DNA from: Paenibacillus sp. FSL H8-0079 | GTDB lineage: Bacteria > Bacillota > Bacilli > Paenibacillales > Paenibacillaceae | Direction of reading: 5' to 3' | DNA: 64,000 nt | Assembly: GCF_037991315.1 (NCBI RefSeq) | Contig: NZ_CP150300.1 | Coordinates: 2,976,001-3,040,000, forward strand | The notes under the pieces: generated by a model | What the model saw: the letters and a program-made list of their open reading frames with translations, nothing else | Databases searched by the model: none | What the model was told of the DNA's origin: nothing | Shown: one piece after another, positions 7,830 through 16,573 of the stretch | How positions within the stretch are numbered: position 1 is the stretch's first letter | How the letters are laid out: every line of letters starts with the position of its first letter | Translations under genes and position numbers: made by a program

Positions 7830-8411
7830 ATGAATCAATATGTACAAAACGATGAATTAATCATCAATTGCAAGGATATTTATTTGCGCGAGTATCGACT
7901 TGAGGATTTGGAGAAATTGCAGGAAATTACTTGGCAACCCGAGGTGTATGAGTCCCTACCAGGATGGAACGCTACGATTGAAGAGAGAGCCCTTTGGCTC
8001 GGCGAATATGAAATCCCTGAGAATCAGAAGTTTAAACAAGTTGTTTTGGCGGGAGAGGATATCGGAGAGTTATATTTACGTATGGCTATCGTACTCAAAG
8101 AAAATGATGAGTTCATAGGATGGTGCTGCTCAGGGATCAAGGACGAACTGCCAGCACCCAATCGGGAGATTATGTACGGTATTTCGAAAGATTTCAGAAA
8201 CCGTGGCTATACAACCCAGGCAGTAAAAGGAATGACGGAGTATTTATTTGAACATACAAACGTTGAGGTGTTGAATGCCATCGCATTGATTACCAATCAA
8301 GCTTCTAATAAGGTAATACAGAAGTGTGATTTTGAACGGGGCAGCTCGATTGAGATCGAAAATGAAAAGTATAACCATTACCAACTGCGTAAGCAACAAG
8401 GTCAAGTTTAA
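7830..8411 (+). CDS. GNAT acetyltransferase
   Basis: A 193-residue GNAT-family protein. The motif region is GISKDFRNRGYTTQAVKGM, and the C-terminal segment NQASNKVIQKCDFERG matches the usual N-x-x-S-x-x-x-x-x-K-x-G/C-F pattern. AGGAGGAACT precedes the ATG. It shares little identity with the neighbouring GNAT at 7210, so this looks like two different enzymes in one unit and not a recent duplication. The substrate is unknown. Confidence 0.8.
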   Translation: MNQYVQNDELIINCKDIYLREYRLEDLEKLQEITWQPEVYESLPGWNATIEERALWLGEYEIPENQKFKQVVLAGEDIGELYLRMAIVLKENDEFIGWCCSGIKDELPAPNREIMYGISKDFRNRGYTTQAVKGMTEYLFEHTNVEVLNAIALITNQASNKVIQKCDFERGSSIEIENEKYNHYQLRKQQGQV

Positions 8412-8499
8412 TACATTTGTCTCAAGATGAATGTATTGACGTGATGATGTCAGGGCAAAAACATAGTCCCCTGAAAATAGCTATAACATTAGCATTTCA

Positions 8500-8540
8500 A
8501 ATCAGGTTAGACAGTTATTACTGGCTGCCTGATTTTTTTC
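8500..8540. terminator. Intrinsic terminator
   Basis: AATCAGG (8500-8506) pairs with CCTGATT (8528-8534), with an inner ACAG/CTG stem and seven T on the plus strand. It closes the GNAT unit and may also serve the convergent merR gene. Confidence 0.7.
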
Positions 8541-8568
8541 GTCGTTTAGTCTATAGGACAAGCTTATA

Positions 8569-8928
8569 TTAATAATTTTCTCCGCGATAATAGCGCTCCA
8601 GTTTGTTATCCAAATGAACAAGTTGCGCTTTTTTCTCCTTTATATCATTCAACAACTTTTGCTTTTGATCTTCAATCAGTTGGGTTCTTTCCTTCAGGGT
8701 GGAGGTACCTTCATTTACCTGGTCATAATACTTTTTGATGTCTTCCACACTCATCCCGGTTTCGCGAAGACATTTGATAAAAACCAGCCAGTTCAGATCA
8801 TCCTCCGAATAAAGACGGTTATTCTGCTCACTTCGCGCAGCAGGTTTCAACAGTCCCTTCCTTTCGTAAAAGCGGATCGCTCCGATCGAGACCTCGACTT
8901 TTTTCGCTACTTCTCCAATGGTTAACAT
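8569..8928 (-). CDS. MerR-family regulator, AdhR/NmlR-like
   Basis: A 119-residue regulator. Residues 1-40 form the winged helix-turn-helix (LTIGEVAKKVEVSIGAIRFY then ERKGLLKP), followed by the dimerisation helix, which is a coiled coil to about residue 110. Cys53 in IKCLRETGMS corresponds to the single conserved Cys of AdhR/NmlR aldehyde-responsive regulators, so electrophile sensing is plausible. It is divergent from the SDR gene at 9027, and the spacer holds a MerR-type promoter with a palindrome at 8957-8971, so the SDR gene is the likely target. Confidence 0.87.
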   Translation of the reverse strand: MLTIGEVAKKVEVSIGAIRFYERKGLLKPAARSEQNNRLYSEDDLNWLVFIKCLRETGMSVEDIKKYYDQVNEGTSTLKERTQLIEDQKQKLLNDIKEKKAQLVHLDNKLERYYRGENY

Positions 8929-8951
8929 GTTAAACCCCTTTTATAAAAAAT

Positions 8952-8982
8952 TTGACCTACACTAAGTGTAGCATAGTAACTT
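8952..8982 (+). promoter_or_regulatory. MerR-type promoter with palindromic operator
   Basis: TTGACC (8952-8957) and TAACTT (8977-8982) are 19 bases apart, the over-long spacing that MerR-family activators correct by untwisting DNA. The spacer holds CTACACTAAGTGTAG (8957-8971), a palindrome with one central base. It fits control of the SDR gene by the divergent MerR protein. Confidence 0.72.
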
Positions 8983-9026
8983 ATACATTGTTAAATATAA
9001 ATCAATTTAGGGAAAGAAGGATCCGC

Positions 9027-9737
9027 ATGAAAAAGACTGTCTTTGTAACCGGAGCAAATAAAGGAATTGGATATGAAATTGTAAAGCAATTAGGTGAAGC
9101 AGGATGGAAAGTCATCCTTGGCGCACGAAGTATCGAACGGGGTGAAGCAGCTGTTTCCGAATTATCTTCCAGAGGATTAGACGTAGAATTTGTACAGATC
9201 GACATGAGTGACTTGAAAAGCATCGAGCAGGCAGCCGACACGGTTAACAAGACTTATCCCACAATAAACCTTTTGATCAATAACGCTGGTATGCCGGGTG
9301 CTTTCTCTCAGTCTTTTACGGATACCAGAGAGAAAGATCTGCGGAACGCCTTTGAAGTCAACTTTTTCGGCACCTTCCGTTTGAATCAGCGATTGTTCCC
9401 GTTAATCAAAAATAATGAAGGCACAATCATTAATGTATCAACCGACATGGCTTCTCTGGACCATATGCAAAATGCGGAATTTACGTTAAATGCCTTCGAT
9501 TATAACTCATCCAAAACGGCCAACAGCGCCATGACACTTTCGATGGCTTATGAAGTGAAAAACAGCAGGGCTCAAGTCTTTGCGGTAACGCCCGGATTCA
9601 CATCAACCGATCTTAACGGCAATGCCGAAGGCGGTAAATCAAAAGAAGCCGGCGCTGCAATTATCGTGGGCTATGCGACGGATGGTAAACGCCATAACGG
9701 AGAATTCCTTGATGAAAATGGCGTATACCCTTGGTAA
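9027..9737 (+). CDS. Short-chain dehydrogenase/reductase (SDR), carbonyl-reductase-like
   Basis: A 236-residue SDR with the cofactor motif TGANKGIGYE, NNAG at the end of strand 4, and a catalytic Ser/Tyr region NVSTDM and YNSSK. It is probably an NADPH-dependent reductase of aldehydes or ketones. ATG at 9027 is chosen because GGGAAAGAAGG lies just upstream; an in-frame TTG at 8952 coincides with the -35 box of the promoter and cannot be the start. The AdhR/NmlR-like regulator next door suggests a role in reactive-carbonyl detoxification (inference). Confidence 0.87.
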   Translation: MKKTVFVTGANKGIGYEIVKQLGEAGWKVILGARSIERGEAAVSELSSRGLDVEFVQIDMSDLKSIEQAADTVNKTYPTINLLINNAGMPGAFSQSFTDTREKDLRNAFEVNFFGTFRLNQRLFPLIKNNEGTIINVSTDMASLDHMQNAEFTLNAFDYNSSKTANSAMTLSMAYEVKNSRAQVFAVTPGFTSTDLNGNAEGGKSKEAGAAIIVGYATDGKRHNGEFLDENGVYPW

Positions 9738-9903
9738 TCCAACGTTGCCAAAAGTAACAATAGATCGAGATGCATTTTAGAGCGTGTATCTTCAAACTCA
9801 AACTCATATTCAAATTTACGGAAGCTATACGATGATGGATACCAAGGCCTCAAAAGTCTTGAGGTCCAAGATGGCTGATCTTGACGAATACCTAGACGAT
9901 TTT

Positions 9904-10116
9904 CTAACGAACAGAGGACGTCTTATTCGGCCTTTAGGTATGCTTCTGCAATTGTAAGAGAACATCAGACACGCTTTTTTCGAAAACTTCCTGACAAAAA
10001 CGCTGTACGCAGGTGTTTGTTCTAATATAACGGGGCTCAGGTTCATTAGATCTCTGCGGACGCTCCAAGTCCTTGAATAAGACGTCTCAGATTCGTTAGC
10101 CTGAAAGCCTGAGCCA
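9904..10116. repeat. Imperfect long inverted-repeat element in intergenic DNA
   Basis: The 595-bp gap 9738-10332 contains no convincing gene. Inside it, 9904-9928 and 10075-10099 are 25-base inverted repeats matching at 20 positions; both arms begin CTAACGAA and end GACGTCTTATTC when read in the same sense. A second inverted pair, GGCTCAGG (10034-10041) and CCTGAGCC (10109-10116), straddles the right arm. The unit is about 200 bp with no ORF. It could be a MITE-like or other dispersed intergenic repeat, or a structured RNA. No second copy is visible in the window. Confidence 0.45.
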
Positions 10117-10145
10117 ATGGGGCTACCACTCTACTAATCGGATAC

Positions 10146-10192
10146 AAAAAGAATCCCCCTTTCATTTCTCAACCGAAATGAGAGGGGGATTC
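10146..10192 (-). terminator. Terminator of the two-component operon
   Basis: GAATCCCCCTTTCATTTC (10151-10168) pairs with GAAATGAGAGGGGGATTC (10175-10192). On the minus strand it is followed by TTTTTG, so it would end transcripts of the histidine kinase operon, about 140 bp past its stop. Confidence 0.8.
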
Positions 10193-10332
10193 GTCATGCA
10201 ATGAAAAGGCGGAATGAAGATGGAAGAAAAGCAGCATTTGGAGAGCTTGCCTATATCTTGCGAAATGATCAAGTAGATCTTACGTAGAGCTGCTTGTAGC
10301 CAACTTATAGCAACTTGCAGCCGAAGCTCAGT

Positions 10333-11850
10333 CTAGACATCAGCCTTATACAGTGGCATCAATATCATAAATTCCGTTCCCAAGCCTAACTGACTTCGTA
10401 CTGTAATCTTCCCACCATACGACTCCACAATCGAGCGGGTAATGGCGAGACCGAGACCTGCGCCCCCTTGTTTTCGCGAACGAGAAGTGCTTGTGCGGTA
10501 AAATCGCTCAAAGATATGGGGCAGATGTTCAGGTTCAATGCCCATGCCGTTATCCTTTACGGACAATTCAGCCTTATGGTGCGTGGCATATAACGTTATG
10601 GAGATGGCCCCATGCTCTGGATCGGTGTGCTGCACCGCATTATGGAACAGATTCAGCACAACCTGCTTCAGCTTATAAGGATCAGCCAGAACATGGACCG
10701 CAGCCGTCAGGTCGAGATGAATGGACCTCCGCTGAGCCATCATGGTCAGTTGTGGTTGCATTTCGAGTAACAGACTGTCCAGCTGAATTACTTCCTGTTC
10801 CTGCTTTGGAGCCTGATCCAGCTTGGTTAGTAACAATAAATCTTCGACCAATTTGTTAATTCGCACCGATTCGCCGTGCATGCTGTCTAGCGCTTTATAT
10901 AGTTGATCTTGATTGGTAGCTGCACCCCGCTGCAGAACTTCAATAAATCCATGAATGGAGGTCAGAGGGGTACGCAGCTCATGAGAAGCATCGGACAAGA
11001 AACGCTGCATCTGATCTTTCGATTCCCGCTCCGCTTCAAACGAGTTCTCGAGCCTCTCAAGCATGCCATTGAATGAAAGTGCGAGCTGGTCCACTTCTTC
11101 TTGTCCCTGAACGACGGGAAGGCGATCTGCGAGACTTCCTGCATCGATCTGCTGTACTTTATTCACCATGTTAGACAGGGGAACGAGCGTCCGGCGTAAT
11201 ACCTTGGTGTACAGAATAAGACCGGCTACCATGGCTAACAGCGATAACATGATGAAGATCAGAAGTTGTTTAATAATCAGATCTCTCAGTGGTTTCGTAG
11301 CCGTACCCATCTGGACCATCGGTAAGCCGCGATTGCGCGGACCTGGTGAGGCGAAGACAATCAATTGCTCCTTCCCTTGGCTATCCGTTACGATCCGGTA
11401 GGGAATATGTTTTTGTTCTTTTAACTCATTTGTAATGTCCTGATATTCAGCGGTTGAGAGATGAGGGGCGTTCAGACCGTCTTCCCCAAAAACATCCTCG
11501 AACGTACCTTGGTTATCAAACAGAGCAAGTGAACGGTCAGGAATAAACAATACCCGATTGCCAGACCCGTTACCTGCCTGTCCACCGAAAGGGTTGTTGG
11601 AAGAGCCGCTACGTGACTGGATTCCGAGCCAAACCGGGGGCATGGACATGAGCTGTTCTTCCATGGTTTTTGCCTGATTCCGGTAGAGAAAACTTTCCAT
11701 GATCCAGAATTGCAGAATACCGATTAACAATAACAGCCCGGCAAGCACGAACAGAGAACGTGAGAGCAATTGCGAACGCAGGGAACGCGGCCAAATCCAT
11801 TGCTGAAGACGTCCTAAACGAAGTTTATTTTTCTTAGGCAGCGAATTCAT
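10333..11850 (-). CDS. Membrane sensor histidine kinase
   Basis: A 505-residue kinase: membrane segment ~33-50, extracellular region ~51-190 with a Gly/Asn/Ser-rich stretch, second membrane segment ~195-215, HAMP domain, then a HisKA domain with phospho-acceptor His290 in SDASHELRTPLTSI. The ATPase domain has the N box NLFHNAVQHT, G1 DNGMGIEPEH, F box FERFYR and G2 GGAGLGLAI. It overlaps the stop of the response regulator gene by one base (TGATG), so the pair is coupled. It lies divergent to the envelope glycosylation genes, which may be targets. The signal is unknown. Confidence 0.92.
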   Translation of the reverse strand: MNSLPKKNKLRLGRLQQWIWPRSLRSQLLSRSLFVLAGLLLLIGILQFWIMESFLYRNQAKTMEEQLMSMPPVWLGIQSRSGSSNNPFGGQAGNGSGNRVLFIPDRSLALFDNQGTFEDVFGEDGLNAPHLSTAEYQDITNELKEQKHIPYRIVTDSQGKEQLIVFASPGPRNRGLPMVQMGTATKPLRDLIIKQLLIFIMLSLLAMVAGLILYTKVLRRTLVPLSNMVNKVQQIDAGSLADRLPVVQGQEEVDQLALSFNGMLERLENSFEAERESKDQMQRFLSDASHELRTPLTSIHGFIEVLQRGAATNQDQLYKALDSMHGESVRINKLVEDLLLLTKLDQAPKQEQEVIQLDSLLLEMQPQLTMMAQRRSIHLDLTAAVHVLADPYKLKQVVLNLFHNAVQHTDPEHGAISITLYATHHKAELSVKDNGMGIEPEHLPHIFERFYRTSTSRSRKQGGAGLGLAITRSIVESYGGKITVRSQLGLGTEFMILMPLYKADV

Positions 11851-12533
11851 CAGAGATCTACCCTGTACCCGACACCCCGAAGTGTGCGAATGAGTCTATG
11901 CTCTTTATCCCCGAGTTTGTCACGCAAGGAGCGGACGTATACCTCTACAATATTTTCTTCCCCGCCAAAATCATACCCCCACACACGGCTCAGAATGGTC
12001 GCTTTGCTGAGTACAATCCCATGATTAAGCACAATAAATTTTAACAGTTCGTATTCGGTAGGAGATAACTCCAGGACCTGATCCTGATAGGTGATTTCTT
12101 TGCGCTGATCATCAATTCGGAATGGGCCATGAGTGACGGCTCCTATTAATAAAGGAAATTGATTACGTAGTCTGGCCTGAATCCGGGCGAGCAGCTCGTC
12201 GAAGGCAAAGGGCTTGATCATGTAATCGTCAGCCCCGAGCCACAAGCCCTTAACCCGATTCTCGACTTCGTCCTTCGCTGTCAGCATAATCACGCCAACC
12301 TGGGCTCCGGTCTTACGCAGACGCTCGACCACTTCGAAACCATCCATCTCTGGCATCATGACATCCAGAATAGCCATATGTGGTCTGAATTCAAGCGCCA
12401 ACTCAAGTGCAGCTGCTCCATCGGGTGCTGTACGCACATCGAAGCCTTCATTACTTAATCCAAGCTCCAGAAATTGCAAAATATGTGGTTCATCATCAGC
12501 CAATAGTATTTTAATTCCGCTGCTAAGCTTCAT
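11850..12533 (-). CDS. OmpR/PhoB-family response regulator
   Basis: A 227-residue regulator with a receiver domain (acidic pair in LLADDEP, phospho-acceptor Asp57 in LDVMMPEMDG, Thr in MLTAKD, Lys in IKPF) and a C-terminal winged helix (ELSPTEYELL... GYDFGGEENIVEVYVRSLR). It is the first gene of a two-gene unit with the kinase at 10333. The 203-bp divergent spacer to the GT39 gene suggests that this operon and the glycosyltransferases share regulation. No operator repeat is obvious. Confidence 0.92.
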   Translation of the reverse strand: MKLSSGIKILLADDEPHILQFLELGLSNEGFDVRTAPDGAAALELALEFRPHMAILDVMMPEMDGFEVVERLRKTGAQVGVIMLTAKDEVENRVKGLWLGADDYMIKPFAFDELLARIQARLRNQFPLLIGAVTHGPFRIDDQRKEITYQDQVLELSPTEYELLKFIVLNHGIVLSKATILSRVWGYDFGGEENIVEVYVRSLRDKLGDKEHRLIRTLRGVGYRVDL

Positions 12534-12736
12534 AATGTACGTTCTCTCCTTGCTTGATCCATCTAGATTTCTCCCTCACTTCGAAGGACTGTATGTAGTA
12601 TTATCGCTTGCCAAACTGAAATTTAGCTGAAAGGATTGGGAATTATCCTCAGACAACATTCAGCGGGCACTCATCCCAGCTTTATTTTGGCATGTCACAA
12701 TACTAGACATGAAGAACTAATAAGGAGTGAGTAACC

Positions 12737-14941
12737 TTGAATAACACCAAAAGAAGGATGGATCTTGTCCTTCTACCGATTGTATTACTGGCGGCATTTC
12801 TGAATGGGTACGGTATCTGGAACGATCAATATGCCAATTCCTATTATACGACCGCCGTCGGCAGTATGCTCAGCAACTTCCATAACTTTTTCTATGCATC
12901 ACTCGACTCGGCAGGCTCGGTAACTGTTGACAAACCACCTGTTGTCTTCTGGATCCAGACGGCCTTTGCCTATGTATTCGGATTGCACGGATGGAGTGTT
13001 ATTTTGCCTCAAGTATTAGCGGGAATCGGTTCGGTACTCCTGATCTATTTCATGGTGAAACCTACATATGGTCTTGCAGCAGCACGAATCTCGGCATTTA
13101 CGATGGCGACTGTGCCTGTCGTGGCCGCAGTCAGCCGGACCAACAATATTGACAGCATGCTGGTGTTTACGCTGATGCTGGGTTCATGGTTTTTGTTCAA
13201 AGGTAGCAAACAAGGCAGTGCTTGGCGTATTCTGGTTGCCTTTGGATTAATAGGCTTAGCCTTTAATATGAAAATGCTTCAAGCCTACATGATTCTCCCG
13301 GCGTTTTACTTGTTCTATCTGCTCGCATTTCAGGCGAAGTGGAGAAGGAAGATCATCCTGCTGATCGGCAGCACAGCGGTTCTGGCGGTGGTTTCCTTAT
13401 CCTGGGCGGTCACTGTGGATTCTATACCCGAAGACGAGCGGCCTTATATCGGCAGCAGTGAAACAAACTCGGTCATGGAACTGGCATTTGGATATAATGG
13501 CCTGTCCCGTCTAACGGGTCAGCAGAACACAGCAGGTAACGCGGGGATGCCGAACGCTGCTGGACAGGGCAATAATCGTGGCAATCGAGGGGATTCGACT
13601 TCTGCTCCTAATCAGACGGGTAGTGGTGCCCCTGGCACGGGGCAAGATGTCAATGCATCGGATAACGATAATATGAATGGTTCGAACGGCATGAATGCCA
13701 TGGGCGGTATGAATGGGCCGAATGGCAATTTCCCGAATGGGCAGATGCCGAATGATATGGAAATGCCAAACGGAAGAAATTTCGGCGGTAATGGTGGCGG
13801 AGGCATGGGAGGAATGTTTGGTACGGGGGAGAAAGGTCCACTGCGTCTGTTCCAGACTGAACTGTCAGGTCAAGCCAGCTGGCTTCTGCCAGTTGTATTG
13901 CTTGGATGCATTGCCATATTTGCAGGGTTAAGACGGAGAAATATTACGAACAAGCACAAGGAGGCTTTATTTTGGCTGGCCTGGCTGCTTACTGTTGCTG
14001 CCTTTTTCAGTGTGGCAGGTTTCTTCCATCAATATTATCTGATTATGCTTGCACCTCCAATTGCGGCGCTGACTGGCGCAGGATATGTAGCTATGTGGAA
14101 GTTATATCGTGAACGAATTGGCTGGCAGGCCTGGTTGCTTCCGGTGTCCGTGCTGCTAACGACCTTGTTCGGCTGGTACATCATGCAGGTGTATAACGAT
14201 ACGATTGGTGTAGGCTGGTCCATTAGTGAATTAATCGCAGGCATTCTGGTCACGGTCATCCTGGTCGTTATGCTGCGTCGTACACATCGTTGGAAACAGG
14301 GCTTCATTGTCGCAGGATTCGTGGTCATGCTGATTGGTCCAATCTATTGGGCATTCACCCCAATTACTTATGGTGGTAACAGTATGATTCCTGCAGCAGG
14401 ACCTACTGGTTCCAATAGCATGTTTGGTGGAGCAGGAATGGGCATGACGATGGGTAACGGTGCAGAAGGAACAGAAATGCCTTCAACGGGTGGACGCGGC
14501 GGAATGGGCAACCGTAACGAAGAAGTCGATATAGCTACACTGAATTATCTGAAAGAGCACAATACAGGCGAAACCTATCTCTTCGCGACAACAGACTATA
14601 ATCAGGCAGCGCCTTATATCATCGATGAAAGAGCAGCGGTCATTACGCTCGGAGGTTTCTCCGGGTCAGACCCGGTGTACACAACGGAGGAACTGGAACA
14701 ACTCGTCAAGAGTGGTCAAGTGAAGTACTTCATGGTTGGTGGCATGGGTGGACGTGGAGGGAACTCGGATATTAGCGATTGGATCAAGGAACACGGAACC
14801 GAGATTCCAACGTCAGAATGGAAGACAGGTACCGACAGCGGATCCATGGATAACGGTGACACGGAGAATGAAGCTGGACTTGGATTTGGATTCGGGTTCG
14901 GATTTGGCGGACAGACCACCTTGTACGAAGTGAAATTGTAG
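12737..14941 (+). CDS. GT39-family membrane glycosyltransferase, YkcB-like, with low-complexity extracellular inserts
   Basis: A 734-residue multi-spanning protein of the dolichyl/polyprenyl-phosphate sugar-dependent GT39 (PMT/ArnT) type. The N-terminal half has about eight membrane segments and an extracellular loop with SAGSVTVDKPP, typical of the family. Residues ~265-365 are an Asn/Gly/Met-rich loop, with shorter Gly/Met runs near 560-600 and a Gly/Phe run near the end. The TTG start is supported by AAGGAGTGAG 9 bases upstream. With the following GT2, GtrA and GalU genes it would transfer a lipid-linked sugar to a cell-envelope acceptor outside the membrane, by analogy with YkcB/YkcC and YfhO/CsbB/GtcA of Bacillus. 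Confidence 0.85.
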   Translation: MNNTKRRMDLVLLPIVLLAAFLNGYGIWNDQYANSYYTTAVGSMLSNFHNFFYASLDSAGSVTVDKPPVVFWIQTAFAYVFGLHGWSVILPQVLAGIGSVLLIYFMVKPTYGLAAARISAFTMATVPVVAAVSRTNNIDSMLVFTLMLGSWFLFKGSKQGSAWRILVAFGLIGLAFNMKMLQAYMILPAFYLFYLLAFQAKWRRKIILLIGSTAVLAVVSLSWAVTVDSIPEDERPYIGSSETNSVMELAFGYNGLSRLTGQQNTAGNAGMPNAAGQGNNRGNRGDSTSAPNQTGSGAPGTGQDVNASDNDNMNGSNGMNAMGGMNGPNGNFPNGQMPNDMEMPNGRNFGGNGGGGMGGMFGTGEKGPLRLFQTELSGQASWLLPVVLLGCIAIFAGLRRRNITNKHKEALFWLAWLLTVAAFFSVAGFFHQYYLIMLAPPIAALTGAGYVAMWKLYRERIGWQAWLLPVSVLLTTLFGWYIMQVYNDTIGVGWSISELIAGILVTVILVVMLRRTHRWKQGFIVAGFVVMLIGPIYWAFTPITYGGNSMIPAAGPTGSNSMFGGAGMGMTMGNGAEGTEMPSTGGRGGMGNRNEEVDIATLNYLKEHNTGETYLFATTDYNQAAPYIIDERAAVITLGGFSGSDPVYTTEELEQLVKSGQVKYFMVGGMGGRGGNSDISDWIKEHGTEIPTSEWKTGTDSGSMDNGDTENEAGLGFGFGFGFGGQTTLYEVKL

Positions 14942-15059
14942 CTATATAAATTGAACTTATCATTTACACAATAACGGAGAGGACAGAAAAACCTGAAAAA
15001 GCGAAGCGTTCGCCTTTATCTCCGGATTTTCCCTTAGGAAAAGGGAATCAAAAAAATCT

Positions 15060-15130
15060 GGGGATAACAGCGATTGGAAGGTTGGTCTGTCATCGAAGTG
15101 TGCAGTGTAAATATTTTTTAGTTCAATTTG
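15060..15130 (+). repeat. Intergenic repeat, copy 1
   Basis: The segment beginning GGGGATAACAGCGATTGG is clearly related to 30892-30960: shared blocks are GATAACAGCGAT, AAGGTT, GTCATCG, GCAGTGTAA and GTTCA in the same order and spacing. Both copies are 30-55 bp upstream of a start codon and point the same way as the gene. Upstream of this copy, 15001-15055 has small hairpins (GCGAAGCGTTCGC and CCCTT/AAGGG). The function is unknown. Confidence 0.7.
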
Positions 15131-15181
15131 TATAGAATAAAAATCTCGAACGAAGTCCATTGGAAAAGGGAGGGGACAAAC

Positions 15182-16168
15182 ATGGCTCACGAGTACCGAT
15201 ACAGCATTATTATTCCCATGTATAACGAGGAAGCGGTGATCGAGGAGACTTATCGGCGTCTGAAGAAGGTCATGGGCGGCACAGGAGAGAGTTATGAACT
15301 GTTGTTTGTCAATGATGGCAGCGTGGATCGAAGTGCACAGATGATCCGTGATTACGCACGTTGGGACGAGAGTGTGAAACTGATTGATTTTGCCCGTAAC
15401 TTCGGACATCAGATTGCGATAACAGCGGGCATGGATTATGCAGCGGGGGATGCGGTCGTTATTATTGATGCGGATCTTCAGGACCCTCCCGAACTGATAC
15501 TGGATATGATCGTCAAGTGGAAAGAGGGCTATGAAGTGGTGTATGCCCGTCGCACCAGACGCAGTGGGGAAACCCGCTTCAAGAAATGGTCGGCAAGCCT
15601 GTTCTACCGTGTACTGCGTGCGTCGACGGATACGGATATTCCGGTGGACACCGGAGATTTTCGCCTGATTGACCGCAAAGTATGTGATGAGATGAAACGT
15701 CTTCCGGAGAAAAACCGGTTCGTGCGCGGGCTGGTCAGTTGGGTTGGATTCCGTCAGACTGCCATTGAATACGAACGTGATGAACGTCTGGCGGGTGAAA
15801 CGAAATATCCGCTGAAACGCATGCTGAAGCTGAGCCTGGATGGCATTACTTCATTTTCGCATAAACCGCTCAAGCTCGCAGGTTATGTAGGTGCGATCCT
15901 GTCGGTAGGCGGGTTCATCTATATGTTAACGGTGATTGGTTCGGCGATCTTTACGGATTCAACCATTAAAGGATGGCCATCCATTGTTAGTATCATGCTG
16001 ATGTTTAACGGATTCATCCTGATCATGCTGGGCATTCTGGGCGAGTACGTTGGCCGAATCTATGATGAGACCAAGGCACGTCCGCTATACATTGTGAGAG
16101 ACGTGGTTCAGGCCGAGGGCCAGCAAGCTCAATCCCGATTGACAGCCCGAGTCGCTCACCATGACTAA
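15182..16168 (+). CDS. GT2 polyprenyl-phosphate glycosyltransferase, YkcC/CsbB-like
   Basis: A 328-residue protein: an N-terminal GT-A domain (IIIPMYNEEAVIEETY, FVNDGSVDRS, DADLQDPPE) and two C-terminal membrane segments (~235-300) typical of DPM1/GtrB/ArnC-type enzymes. It would transfer a sugar from a nucleotide sugar to undecaprenyl phosphate at the cytoplasmic face. ATG at 15182 follows GGGAGGGG; in-frame upstream codons lack a ribosome site. It overlaps gtrA by 8 bases and is followed by galU, which makes UDP-glucose a likely donor (inference). Confidence 0.9.
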   Translation: MAHEYRYSIIIPMYNEEAVIEETYRRLKKVMGGTGESYELLFVNDGSVDRSAQMIRDYARWDESVKLIDFARNFGHQIAITAGMDYAAGDAVVIIDADLQDPPELILDMIVKWKEGYEVVYARRTRRSGETRFKKWSASLFYRVLRASTDTDIPVDTGDFRLIDRKVCDEMKRLPEKNRFVRGLVSWVGFRQTAIEYERDERLAGETKYPLKRMLKLSLDGITSFSHKPLKLAGYVGAILSVGGFIYMLTVIGSAIFTDSTIKGWPSIVSIMLMFNGFILIMLGILGEYVGRIYDETKARPLYIVRDVVQAEGQQAQSRLTARVAHHD

Positions 16169-16556
16169 TCGTCTGGTCACACTCTTCAAGTTCGGAATTG
16201 TGGGTGTCGCGAATACGACAGTGGATGCAGTGATGTTTGCCTTGCTCGCAGTGATCGGTGTACCGCTTCTGATTGCCCAGGTAATCTCGTACAGCTGTGG
16301 TGTTGCGAACAGTTATTGGCTGAACGGCAGGTGGACTTTTCGAGATGCGGCAAGAGAGGGCAACGAAAGAGCGAAACTTATTCGTTTTCTAATCACCAAT
16401 CTCGTCGTTCTCGTTTTATCCGCCCAGATTCTGATGTCTTTACACAACATGCTAGGTTGGAGTCTTGTGATGAGCAAGACCCTGACAACCTTGATGGGAA
16501 TGGTTCTGAACTATATGGCTAGCAGATATTGGGTGTTTCGTTTAGCTATCAAATGA
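16161..16556 (+). CDS. GtrA-family polyprenyl-phosphate-sugar flippase
   Basis: A 131-residue protein with four membrane segments and the GtrA signatures LFKFGIVGVANTTVDAVMF near the start and SYWLNGRWTF, then LNYMASRYWVF at the end. GtrA/GtcA proteins are thought to flip lipid-linked sugars to the outer face. The gene overlaps the GT2 gene by 8 bases and ends 17 bp before galU, so the set is one operon. Confidence 0.9.
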   Translation: MTNRLVTLFKFGIVGVANTTVDAVMFALLAVIGVPLLIAQVISYSCGVANSYWLNGRWTFRDAAREGNERAKLIRFLITNLVVLVLSAQILMSLHNMLGWSLVMSKTLTTLMGMVLNYMASRYWVFRLAIK

Positions 16557-16573
16557 AAGGAGTGTATGATGAG

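Noticed and set aside
8952..9026. Upstream TTG start adding 25 residues to the SDR
   Set aside because: The TTG is the -35 box of the MerR-type promoter, and a good ribosome site precedes the ATG at 9027.
13612..13841. Antisense Pro-rich frames opposite the GT39 low-complexity loop
   Set aside because: They mirror Gly/Asn-rich codons of the sense gene and have no ribosome site.
14716..14919. Antisense frame with NPNPNPNP repeat
   Set aside because: It is a shadow of the Gly/Phe repeat at the GT39 C terminus.
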